This document shows, piece after piece, positions 1 through 5,459 of a DNA stretch of 9,582 bases. The position numbers were made by a program, and so were the translations under genes. The DNA is from Pseudomonadota bacterium (GTDB lineage Bacteria; Pseudomonadota; Gammaproteobacteria; Burkholderiales; Casimicrobiaceae). Location: the NCBI GenBank assembly GCA_022709775.1, contig JAKLIE010000033.1, forward strand, positions 1 to 9,582. The letters are read 5' to 3'. Under the pieces are notes generated by a model. The model was not told the DNA's origin. It was given only the letters and a program-made list of their open reading frames with translations, and searched no databases. The stretch's first letter is position 1, and every line of letters starts with the position of its first letter.

Positions 1-2
1 AG

Positions 3-212
3 TCGACCGCCGTGATGCACCTCGCGGTGCCCAACCCGATATCGGGCGTGTGCCCTGCGGGAGCCCGCCCGATCTATCGGGCGTGGAACCACCGCGCCGA
101 CACCAATCACCGGTACACGGCGGACATCGCGGTCCGCGACGCGATGGTCGCGAAGGGCTACATCGCGGAAGGCAGCGGCCCGAACGTCGTGACGTTCTGC
201 GGGCCGCAGTAG
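3..212 (+). CDS. C-terminus of DUF5648-like secreted protein (5' truncated)
   Basis: The frame is open to the left window edge, so this is the 3' end of a longer gene; only about 69 residues are visible. The visible part contains RPIYRAWNHRADTNHRYT, then VRDAMVAKGY, AEG and a Cys six residues from the end of the preceding beta-rich stretch (FCGPQ). From memory this matches the small repeat-like domain (DUF5648-type, xYRxxNxRxxxxHxYT) found at the C-termini of large exported proteins in betaproteobacteria. Function unknown; such domains are thought to be extracellular modules. The gene converges on the SRAP gene with 10 bp between stop codons, and I see no clear terminator in that gap. The GTG/ATG codons at 12 and 15 are probably internal methionine or valine codons rather than a start. 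Confidence 0.6.
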   Translation, partial: STAVMHLAVPNPISGVCPAGARPIYRAWNHRADTNHRYTADIAVRDAMVAKGYIAEGSGPNVVTFCGPQ

Positions 213-222
213 CCCGGTCGCG

Positions 223-981
223 TCAGAAGAGCGCGGATTGCTTCGGCGGCTTTCGCGCGGAGACGGACTCCGCCGGCGGCGGAGCGGCAGGCGGAGCGGC
301 AGGCGGAGCGGGGGCGTCGGCGACCGGGACCGGCTCGATCAGCGACGGATCGTCGTGGCGCACGGCGTTCACGCGCGTCGAGACCGGCTCGCAACGCATC
401 GCTCCCGGAGGATACGGTCCGATCAGGTCGGACGGATCGGCCTCGGCGGGATCGAGCCAGCGGGCGTAGTCGCCGGGCGCGACGATCACCGGCATGCGGT
501 CGTGCACTGGCGCGAGCAGCGCGTTCGCGCCGGTCGTCAGGATCGTGCAGGTGTCGAGCGGCTCGCCGTCGGCGGGCAGCCAGCGCTCGGCGAGTCCCGC
601 GAACGCGAACGGCGCGCCGTCCTTCATCGCGATGTGCATCGGCTGCTTGCCGCCCGCGCGCGCCATCCATTCGTAGAATCCGCTCGCGGGCAGCAGCACG
701 CGGTGTCGGCGGTAGGCGGTGCGGAACGCCGGCTTGTCCTTCACCGTCTCGCCGCGCGCGTTGATCATGCGCGCGCCGATCGACGGGTCCTTCGCCCAGC
801 GCGGGACGAGGCCCCAGCGGACGTGCACGAGCTCGCGCGCGCCGTGTGCGTTCACTCGCACGACCGGCACGAGCTGCATCGGCGCGATGTTGTAGCGCGG
901 CTCGAGCGACGGCGGCGACGCGAGCCCGAATGCGAGTGCGATCGCGGCGGTGTTCGCGTGCAGCTCGTAGCGGCCGCACAT
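223..981 (-). CDS. yedK: SRAP/YedK-family abasic-site DNA-protein crosslink protein with Pro-rich tail
   Basis: Predicted 252-aa member of the SOS-response-associated peptidase (SRAP/HMCES/YedK) family, which covalently caps abasic sites in single-stranded DNA through Cys2. The key features are visible: MCGRY at the start (Cys2 exposed after Met removal), RYNIAP at 29-34, WGLVPRWAKD at 56-65, Asn74 in MINARGE, Glu104 in SGFYEW, and His160 in APVHDRMP. These match the Cys/Asn/Glu/His active-site set known for YedK. Catalytic domain ends near residue 215. A Pro/Ala linker (about 217-238) and the terminal RKPPKQSALF follow, making it about 30 aa longer than E. coli YedK. The last five residues fit the QxxLF form of the bacterial sliding-clamp motif (inference). 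The start has a GGGGG ribosome site 8 nt upstream, inside the end of the EcsC gene, so the two genes are co-transcribed. No LexA box was recognised upstream of the operon. Confidence 0.95.
   Translation of the reverse strand: MCGRYELHANTAAIALAFGLASPPSLEPRYNIAPMQLVPVVRVNAHGARELVHVRWGLVPRWAKDPSIGARMINARGETVKDKPAFRTAYRRHRVLLPASGFYEWMARAGGKQPMHIAMKDGAPFAFAGLAERWLPADGEPLDTCTILTTGANALLAPVHDRMPVIVAPGDYARWLDPAEADPSDLIGPYPPGAMRCEPVSTRVNAVRHDDPSLIEPVPVADAPAPPAAPPAAPPPAESVSARKPPKQSALF
278..311. repeat. 12-bp tandem repeat, 2.8 copies
   Basis: The unit GGCGGAGCGGCA occurs at 278-289 and 290-301, with a partial third copy at 302-311. It lies in frame within the SRAP gene and encodes the PPAA repeats of its C-terminal linker. 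Because the unit is a multiple of three, copy-number slippage would change linker length without a frameshift. Confidence 0.85.
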
Positions 982-985
982 GTGC

Positions 986-1591
986 TCATCCCCCGTCGGG
1001 TGGCGGCGGCGGATCGTCCCCGGGCCCCGCGAGCAGTCGTCGCGCGGTCTTCGCGACCTGGAGCGTGTCCCAGTACGCGTAGCTCGCTACCGCGGCCGCG
1101 CCGGCCAGCGGCACCCAGCGCGAGGCAGCGGTGCCGGCGAGCCGCTGCGTCACCGAGGCACCGACGCGCGCGAGCGCGCCCTTGAGCGCGCTTCCCGACA
1201 GCTGCTGCAGCACGACGCGCTGGCCCGCGCGCACCGCGACGTCGCGCAGCACCTGGCTCGCGGCGTGGCGGAACAGGCAATAGAGCATGTGCGTGCGCGT
1301 GAGCTCGGCGGTGCGGCCGTAGAGCCCGAAGATGTCGGCGACCATCTGCCGCTGGATGCGCCAGATCACGTAGATGTCCGGCAGGACGGTGAGCATGCCG
1401 AGCGGCCCGGGCGGCAGCGCGAGCGAGCCGGATACGATCGCAGCGCGCTGCGCCGCCTTTCGCGCGAGCTCCTCCGCCTCGACCTCGGGGTGCGGGACCG
1501 GGTGCGAGCGGGGCGCCGGCACGTCGGCGATCACGCGCTCGATCGTTCCGGTGACCTCGCGGTCGGGAGGGAGGGTCATGGATTTGCTCAT
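986..1591 (-). CDS. EcsC family protein
   Basis: Predicted 201-aa protein related to the EcsC family, named after a Bacillus protein encoded beside an ABC transporter; its biochemical role is unclear. The diagnostic stretch is residues about 52-105: a hydrophobic, Gly/Pro-rich segment (ALPPGPLGMLTVLPD), then IWRIQRQMVADIFGLYG and a Cys/His-containing helix (MLYCLFRHAASQ). A second hydrophobic segment near 160-175 (WVPLAGAAAVASYAYW) precedes a polar tail ending in a run of prolines. Membrane association is likely but not certain. I chose the ATG at 1591 because the N-terminus from there (MSKSMTLPPD) looks natural. An in-frame GTG at 1654 would add 21 low-complexity residues, and an ATG at 1579 is also possible. 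No strong ribosome site stands before any of them. It is the first gene of a two-gene operon with the SRAP gene and is divergent from the copD-like gene. Confidence 0.82.
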   Translation of the reverse strand: MSKSMTLPPDREVTGTIERVIADVPAPRSHPVPHPEVEAEELARKAAQRAAIVSGSLALPPGPLGMLTVLPDIYVIWRIQRQMVADIFGLYGRTAELTRTHMLYCLFRHAASQVLRDVAVRAGQRVVLQQLSGSALKGALARVGASVTQRLAGTAASRWVPLAGAAAVASYAYWDTLQVAKTARRLLAGPGDDPPPPPDGG

Positions 1592-1685
1592 CGCGTCGTC
1601 CGGGCCGTCGTGCCGGGGGCCCGCTCCGGACGACGAAGAGCTTAGCGCGACCACCGCGCGCGGGCCAGCCGGACCTGCCGCCCGT

Positions 1686-1691
1686 TAGAAT
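1686..1691 (+). promoter_or_regulatory. Possible -10 element of the copD-like gene
   Basis: TAGAAT (5 of 6 matches to TATAAT) stands out in a GC-rich divergent intergenic region, 26 bp before the ATG at 1718. No good -35 is seen 16-18 bp upstream. Transcription from it would give a leader of about 20 nt containing the perfect palindrome GGAACGTTCC (1704-1713) and no Shine-Dalgarno sequence. Confidence 0.35.
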
Positions 1692-1717
1692 GAGAGCTTT
1701 CCCGGAACGTTCCCCCG

Positions 1718-2161
1718 ATGCAGATCGCGCGCTGGCTTCATCTGATGGGCGTCGTCGTATGGATCGGCGGCATGTTCTTCGCGCATTTCGCGCTCCGGCC
1801 CGCCGCGCAGGCGCTGCCGCCGCCGGTCCGGCTGCCGCTGCTCGCTGCCACCCTCTCGCGGTTCTTCGCCTGGGTCGGCGTCGCCGTCCTGGCGATCCTG
1901 GCGAGCGGCGTGTGGCTGTCCGAGGCGATGGGCGGGTTCCGCGCGATCGGAGCCTCGATCCACGCCATGACGGCCATCGGGCTCGCGATGGCGCTCGTGT
2001 ACGCGTACATCGTGATCGGCCCCTTTCGCCGGCTCAAGTCGGCGGTCGCGGACGCCCGGTGGGAGGCGGCGGCGCCGGCAATGGCGATCATTCGCAGGCT
2101 CGTGGGCCTCAACCTCGCGCTCGGGATCGGCACGATCGCGATCGCGGTCCTGGGCCGATGA
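1718..2161 (+). CDS. CopD-like four-helix integral membrane protein
   Basis: Predicted 147-aa inner-membrane protein with four hydrophobic helices, at about residues 4-24, 50-68, 80-100 and 124-145. The first begins with WLHLMGVVVWIGGMFFAHF, typical of small CopD/HemJ-like membrane proteins; His8 and His23 in helix 1 and His82 in helix 3 are candidate metal or heme ligands. The copper-resistance CopD family takes part in copper uptake or handling, and many short single-domain relatives are uncharacterised, so copper transport is inferred only from the family. The ATG at 1718 lacks an obvious ribosome site. Its TGA overlaps an ATG (2158-2160) opening a 21-codon frame that ends just before mobB, so co-transcription with mobB is likely. 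No copC or copper sensor is adjacent. Confidence 0.75.
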   Translation: MQIARWLHLMGVVVWIGGMFFAHFALRPAAQALPPPVRLPLLAATLSRFFAWVGVAVLAILASGVWLSEAMGGFRAIGASIHAMTAIGLAMALVYAYIVIGPFRRLKSAVADARWEAAAPAMAIIRRLVGLNLALGIGTIAIAVLGR

Positions 2162-2224
2162 CGTTCAACGGAATGGCCCCCGGGATCGTCGCCCCGCGCG
2201 AGGCGCGGCGTCGGCGGGGCTGAC

Positions 2225-2746
2225 GTGCCGCCGCGCGTCTTCGGCTTCGCCGGCTGGTCGGGAAGCGGCAAGACCACGCTGATCGAGCAGCTGATCCCGC
2301 AACTGGTCGCCCGCGGACTCTCGGTCTCGCTCGTCAAGCACGCCCATCACGCGTTCGACATCGACTATCCCGGCAAGGACAGCTTCCGTCACCGCGACGC
2401 GGGCTGCACCGAGGTGCTGGTGACCTCGTCGCGCCGCTGGGCGCTGGTGCACGAGCTTCGCGGGGCGCCCGAGCTGACGCTGGCGGGGACGCTCGAGCGA
2501 CTCTCGCCCTGCGACCTCGTGCTGATCGAGGGGTACAAGCGCTCGCGCCTGCCGAAGCTCGAGATCCACCGGGCGGCGATCGGCAAGCCGTGGCTGCATC
2601 CGCACGACCCCCATATCGTCGCGATCGCCTCGGACGCGCACCCCGGGCCGTCGGCGGGGAGCCGGCCGGTCTTCCGGCTCGACGACTGCGACACGATCGC
2701 AACGTTCGTCGTGGCGAATGCACGCGAGGCCCGCCCGGACGATTGA
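2225..2746 (+). CDS. mobB: Molybdopterin-guanine dinucleotide biosynthesis adaptor MobB
   Basis: Predicted 173-aa cytoplasmic P-loop GTP-binding protein. MobB assists MobA in attaching GMP to molybdopterin to form the bis-MGD cofactor. Walker A is FAGWSGSGKTT at residues 8-18, close to the N-terminus as in the family. The family motifs VKHAHH (37-42), a DIDYPGKDS loop (46-53) with RHRDAG (55-60), and the Walker-B-like strand CDLVLIEGYKR (96-106) are all present and in the expected order. Length is typical. The start is GTG at 2225, preceded by GCGGGG. That G-run is one arm of a 7-bp inverted repeat (2191-2197 with 2214-2220) that could hide the ribosome site. Usual partners such as mobA or moeA are not adjacent; an outer-membrane protein gene follows, then moaD-moaE. 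Confidence 0.93.
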   Translation: MPPRVFGFAGWSGSGKTTLIEQLIPQLVARGLSVSLVKHAHHAFDIDYPGKDSFRHRDAGCTEVLVTSSRRWALVHELRGAPELTLAGTLERLSPCDLVLIEGYKRSRLPKLEIHRAAIGKPWLHPHDPHIVAIASDAHPGPSAGSRPVFRLDDCDTIATFVVANAREARPDD

Positions 2747-2749
2747 CGG

Positions 2750-2765
2750 GCCCTGCGCGCAGGGC
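2750..2765. terminator. Perfect 16-bp palindrome after mobB, possible terminator hairpin
   Basis: GCCCTGCGCGCAGGGC is its own reverse complement and starts 4 bp after the mobB stop codon. It would fold into a 6-bp stem with a 4-nt loop. No T-run follows, so it is not a classic intrinsic terminator; it could be a weak terminator, a 3'-end stabiliser or a protein-binding site. Confidence 0.35.
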
Positions 2766-2856
2766 GTAGCGTGAACTCGTGCCCTCCGGAACGGACCAAT
2801 GGCCACGGCAGGCGGACGGCATGGTCGCCGGACGCGGGCGCCCGAGCCAGAAAATC

Positions 2857-3504
2857 ATGACATTTCAAAGCATTGGCGTGTTCATCCTCGCGGGAGCCCT
2901 TGCCGCGGGAATGGTCGCGCCGGCCGACGCCCAGACGAGGGAAGGGTTCTACGGCGGCATCTCGCTCAAGGAGCGGGGTGCGGGCGTCTCGTTCGGGCAA
3001 CTCGCGACGCCCTCGCTGGTCGCTGCCGCGCCGGTGGAGCCGACGTCCCGGCAGCAGGTGTTCGGCGGCTATCGCTGGCGCAACGACGTCGCGGTCGAGG
3101 CCGCGTTCGCGAAGACCGAGAGCTACGCGCTCAAGCCGTTCGGGGCCGGAAGCCCCGGAGGGGTGGGGCTGCTGCTGGGGAGCCGCGAGGACCGGGGCCT
3201 TCGTGGCGTGTGGAACGTCGACGTGGTCGGAAGCTACAAGGTCCTGAGCAGCTTCGCGCTCTACGGCCGTGTCGGCTACGCGCAGACCGAATCCCCATCC
3301 GGGGCGGCGGCGAGCCTGCTCGCTGGCGACGTGCGCGGCTACCACGACGGCGTGAACTACGGGCTCGGCCTGCGTTACGACGTCAATCGCGTCCTGGGCG
3401 TGAATCTCGAATACACGCGCTTCGGACGCTTCGCGTTCGACAGCTTCAACGGCACGTTGCCGGAAGGCGACCAGTTGCGCCTGGGCGTGCAGCTCCGGTT
3501 CTAG
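2857..3504 (+). CDS. Outer-membrane beta-barrel protein (porin-like, small)
   Basis: Predicted 215-aa exported protein. The ATG at 2857 is chosen over an in-frame upstream start at 2779 because it begins a clean signal peptide: a short polar start, a hydrophobic core (IGVFILAGALAAGMV) and a cleavage site PADA|Q near residue 25. The mature part alternates aromatic/polar and hydrophobic residues as in a small beta-barrel, probably 8 strands: FYGGIS, QQVFGGYRWR, VAVEAAFAKTESY, ALYGRVGYAQTE, VNYGLGLRYDV and LGVNLEYTRFGRFAF. It ends LRLGVQLRF; a C-terminal Phe in the last strand is the usual BAM-complex signal. It resembles the OmpA-like/opacity barrel group without a peptidoglycan-binding domain. 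Substrate or role unknown. It lies between mobB and moaD, with a palindrome upstream and a 172-bp gap downstream, so it is probably its own transcription unit. The ribosome site is weak. Confidence 0.85.
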   Translation: MTFQSIGVFILAGALAAGMVAPADAQTREGFYGGISLKERGAGVSFGQLATPSLVAAAPVEPTSRQQVFGGYRWRNDVAVEAAFAKTESYALKPFGAGSPGGVGLLLGSREDRGLRGVWNVDVVGSYKVLSSFALYGRVGYAQTESPSGAAASLLAGDVRGYHDGVNYGLGLRYDVNRVLGVNLEYTRFGRFAFDSFNGTLPEGDQLRLGVQLRF

Positions 3505-3676
3505 GGACTTTTCGCTCCGCCCGCGCGAGTGCGCCGGCAGCGTCGACGGGCCCCGCGGAAGCGCCTTCGCGAACCTGTCCTCCCGGGGGCGCCGCCGCGG
3601 CAATCCGGCCCGGTTCGAGGCGCCGGGCGTCGCGACCGGCGGCCGGGACCCGTCCGCTCTGATATCGTTACGCGTC
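3505..3676. other. 172-bp intergenic region before moaD
   Basis: This is the longest non-coding gap in the window. It is very GC-rich, with several short imperfect inverted repeats of the kind expected by chance at this composition. I see no tRNA, no recognisable riboswitch (including the molybdenum-cofactor type) and no T-tailed terminator for the upstream gene. The only AT-rich patch is at its right end and is listed separately as a possible -10 element. Confidence 0.5.
3660..3668 (+). promoter_or_regulatory. Possible extended -10 element of moaD
   Basis: TGATATCGT fits the extended -10 pattern TGnTATnnT and is the only AT-rich patch in the gap. Its last base is 8 nt before the A of the moaD ATG at 3677, so transcription would start at or within about 2 nt of the start codon, giving a leaderless or nearly leaderless mRNA. 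There is no Shine-Dalgarno sequence before moaD, which agrees with this. The -35 region is not convincing. Confidence 0.35.
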
Positions 3677-3958
3677 ATGCGCGGCGCTCCCGAACTCCAG
3701 ACATCGATCGTCAAGCTCGTCTACCTTGCGCGCCTGCGCGAGGCGTTCGGGGCGTCGCACGAGCGCTACGCAGTCGACGGGCCGACGACCGTCGGCCAGA
3801 TCCGCGAGGCGCTGCGCGTGCGCGGCGGGGCCTGGGCGACCGAGCTCGCGCCGGAGCGCGCCGTGCGCGCGGCGGTCAACCACGAGCTGGCCACGGCGGA
3901 GACGCCGGTCGCACCGGGCGACGAGGTCGCGTTCTTCCCGCCCGTGACGGGCGGCTGA
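3677..3958 (+). CDS. moaD: Molybdopterin synthase sulfur carrier subunit MoaD
   Basis: Predicted 93-aa ubiquitin-like protein ending in Gly-Gly (PVTGG). MoaD carries a thiocarboxylate on its C-terminal glycine and donates sulfur to cyclic pyranopterin monophosphate within molybdopterin synthase. Visible family features are the first strand and helix VKLVYLARLREAFG (12-25), a central helix beginning TTVGQIREAL (37-46), AVNHELA (66-72) and the final LxxGDEVAFFPPVTGG-type ending (VAPGDEVAFFPPV, 78-90). The N-terminus is about 10 residues longer than is usual. No alternative start codon lies next to the conserved first strand, so the ATG at 3677 stands. moaE starts 4 bp after the stop codon, as expected for a fixed two-subunit complex. 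MoeB, which would adenylate this protein, is not in the window. Confidence 0.94.
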   Translation: MRGAPELQTSIVKLVYLARLREAFGASHERYAVDGPTTVGQIREALRVRGGAWATELAPERAVRAAVNHELATAETPVAPGDEVAFFPPVTGG

Positions 3959-3962
3959 CGCG

Positions 3963-4433
3963 ATGACCGTCCGCATCCAGGCCGAGCCGTTCGATGCGCA
4001 GGCGGAAGCCGATGCGCTGCGCGCCGGCGATCTCGAGGTCGGCGCCATCGTCTCGTTCGTCGGGACCGTGCGCGACGTCAACGACGGCGACAGGGTCGCG
4101 ACGCTCGAGCTCGAGCACTATCCCGGGATGACCGAGAAGGCACTCGAGGCGATCGTCGACGAGGCGCGCGCGCGCTTCGACGTCCGCGGCGTGCTGGTGA
4201 TCCATCGCGTCGGCGTCCTGTCGCCCGCCGACCCGATCGTGCTCGTCGCCGTGACGAGCGCGCATCGCGGCGAGGCGTTCGACGCCTGCCGGTTCGTGAT
4301 GGACTACCTGAAGACCCGCGCTCCGTTCTGGAAGAAGGAGCGCACGCCCGCCGGCGACCGGTGGGTCGAGGCGCGGGACGCCGACGAGGACGCGGCGGCG
4401 CGCTGGTCGCCGGGCGCAGGCAAACTGGCCTGA
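3963..4433 (+). CDS. moaE: Molybdopterin synthase catalytic subunit MoaE
   Basis: Predicted 156-aa cytoplasmic catalytic subunit that converts cyclic pyranopterin monophosphate to molybdopterin using sulfur from MoaD. Family motifs appear in order: GAIVSFVGTVRD (27-38), LELEHYPGM (48-56), VIHRVG (79-84), VAVTSAHRGEAFDACRF (95-111) and DYLKTRAPFWKKE (114-126). His101 and Arg102, Lys117 and Lys124 correspond to conserved active-site positions of E. coli MoaE. Length is typical. It follows moaD by 4 bp and is certainly co-transcribed with it. A 16-bp hairpin lies 13 bp after the stop codon. Confidence 0.96.
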   Translation: MTVRIQAEPFDAQAEADALRAGDLEVGAIVSFVGTVRDVNDGDRVATLELEHYPGMTEKALEAIVDEARARFDVRGVLVIHRVGVLSPADPIVLVAVTSAHRGEAFDACRFVMDYLKTRAPFWKKERTPAGDRWVEARDADEDAAARWSPGAGKLA

Positions 4434-4437
4434 CCGC

Positions 4438-4466
4438 TTGACCGTTTCGGCCGTCCGGCCGACCAT
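4438..4466 (+). promoter_or_regulatory. Possible promoter of the sugar-acid operon
   Basis: TTGACC at 4438-4443 matches a -35 box at 5 of 6 positions, 5 bp after the moaE stop. At 17-bp spacing the -10 would be GACCAT (4461-4466), only 3 of 6 matches, so basal activity would be low without an activator. The spacer contains a dyad (listed separately) that could bind a regulator. Evidence is motif-level only. Confidence 0.22.
4447..4462. terminator. 7-bp inverted repeat between moaE and dgoK
   Basis: TCGGCCG TC CGGCCGA is a near-continuous dyad that would fold into a stem of 6-7 bp. It lies 13 bp after moaE and about 70 bp before dgoK. No continuous T-run follows (only CTCTTTCGTT), so it may be a weak terminator for moaDE or an operator for the downstream operon; the sequence does not decide. 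Confidence 0.3.
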
Positions 4467-4532
4467 TCGCCTCTTTCGTTCCCGGCGTTCCCGGACGACG
4501 ACGCGCAGCCGCTTCCCGTCGCCATTCCACGC

Positions 4533-5459
4533 ATGCGCTCCGCCGCCTTGATCGCCATCGACTGGGGCACGACCCATGCCCGCGCCTACCGCCTCGACGG
4601 CGCGGGACGCGTGCTCGGGGTTCGCGTCGAGCCTCTGGGCATCCGTCAGCTCGGCGACCTCTCGTATCCCGACGCGCTGGCTCGACTGCTGGGCGACTGG
4701 CGCGACGATGCGGTGCCCCGGATCGCATGCGGAATGGTCGGCAGCCGGCAAGGCTGGCACGAGGCCCCCTACGTCGAATGTCCGGCGTCGCTCGCGGGAC
4801 TCTCGCGCGGTCTCGTCGAGACGGTGGCGGGCGGGCTCGCGATCGTGCCCGGTCTCTCGACGCGCGACGCGGCGGGCGTGCCCGACGTGATGCGCGGCGA
4901 GGAAACGCAGATCCTCGGTGCGCTTCCCCCCGACGCGCCGCGAACGCTCGTCGTGCTTCCCGGCACGCACTCGAAGTGGGCGAGCGTCGAGCGCGGCGTC
5001 GTGCTCGACTTCGCGACCTACATGACCGGCGAGCTCCACGAGGCGCTTCTCTGCCACACGATCCTCGGCCGGCTTGCGAGCGGCCCGTCTGGCGCGGGGG
5101 GCGACGGCGCCTTCGACCGGGGCGTCGAGCGCGGGCTCGGCGCAGGCGGATTCCTGCACGACGTCTTCGGTGCGCGGACTCTCGCGCTCGCCGGCGAACT
5201 CGCGCCGGCAGACGTGGCCGAGTGGCTGTCGGGGATCCTCGTCGGGCGCGAGATCCGGGACGCACGGCGCCGGGCGGAGGACTGGGGCGACGACGCCTCG
5301 CGCGTGCTCGTCGTCGGCAGCGACGCGCTCGCCGCGCGGTACCTGCGTGCGTTCGCGCTCGCCGGCATCCGGGCCACGACCGGGCCGGCCGACGCGGCCG
5401 CCTCGGGACTGTTCCGCATTGCCTGCGCCGCCGGACGGGTGGCCGTGGAGATCACATGA
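4533..5459 (+). CDS. dgoK: 2-dehydro-3-deoxygalactonokinase
   Basis: Predicted 308-aa cytoplasmic kinase that phosphorylates 2-keto-3-deoxygalactonate (KDGal) at C6, the second-last step of the De Ley-Doudoroff route from galactose/galactonate. Family landmarks are an N-terminal ATPase-like phosphate loop AIDWGTTHARAY (8-19), ACGMVGSRQGW (65-75), VMRGEETQILGAL (119-131), VLPGTHSKWA (141-150) and ATYMTGELHEALL (161-173). Length agrees with the family. In the last motif His169 replaces the aromatic residue I expect from memory after TGEL; this is probably tolerated. The start at 4533 lacks a clear ribosome site. The TGA overlaps the ATG of dgoA (ATGA), so translation is coupled. It is the first gene of a seven-gene operon. 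Confidence 0.95.
   Translation: MRSAALIAIDWGTTHARAYRLDGAGRVLGVRVEPLGIRQLGDLSYPDALARLLGDWRDDAVPRIACGMVGSRQGWHEAPYVECPASLAGLSRGLVETVAGGLAIVPGLSTRDAAGVPDVMRGEETQILGALPPDAPRTLVVLPGTHSKWASVERGVVLDFATYMTGELHEALLCHTILGRLASGPSGAGGDGAFDRGVERGLGAGGFLHDVFGARTLALAGELAPADVAEWLSGILVGREIRDARRRAEDWGDDASRVLVVGSDALAARYLRAFALAGIRATTGPADAAASGLFRIACAAGRVAVEIT

Noticed and set aside
158..979. Long minus-strand frame of 273 codons over the SRAP gene
   Set aside because: It is an arginine-rich shadow of the SRAP frame with no domain; the overlapping frame has full SRAP catalytic motifs.
1592..1717. LexA box or other SOS operator upstream of the EcsC-SRAP operon
   Set aside because: I looked for CTGT-N8-ACAG type sites on both strands and found none, despite the SOS-related family name.
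2779..2856. Longer start for the outer-membrane protein at 2779
   Set aside because: It would put 26 polar residues before the signal peptide, which would not be exported normally; ATG 2857 gives a standard signal peptide.
3615..3625. GGTTCGA-type string resembling a tRNA T-loop in the moaD upstream gap
   Set aside because: No matching stems, anticodon arm or acceptor around it; a chance match in GC-rich DNA.
2389..3714. 441-codon minus-strand frame over mobB, the barrel gene and the gap
   Set aside because: Low-complexity, Arg/Ala-rich translation typical of antisense frames in GC-rich DNA; the plus-strand genes have clear family motifs.
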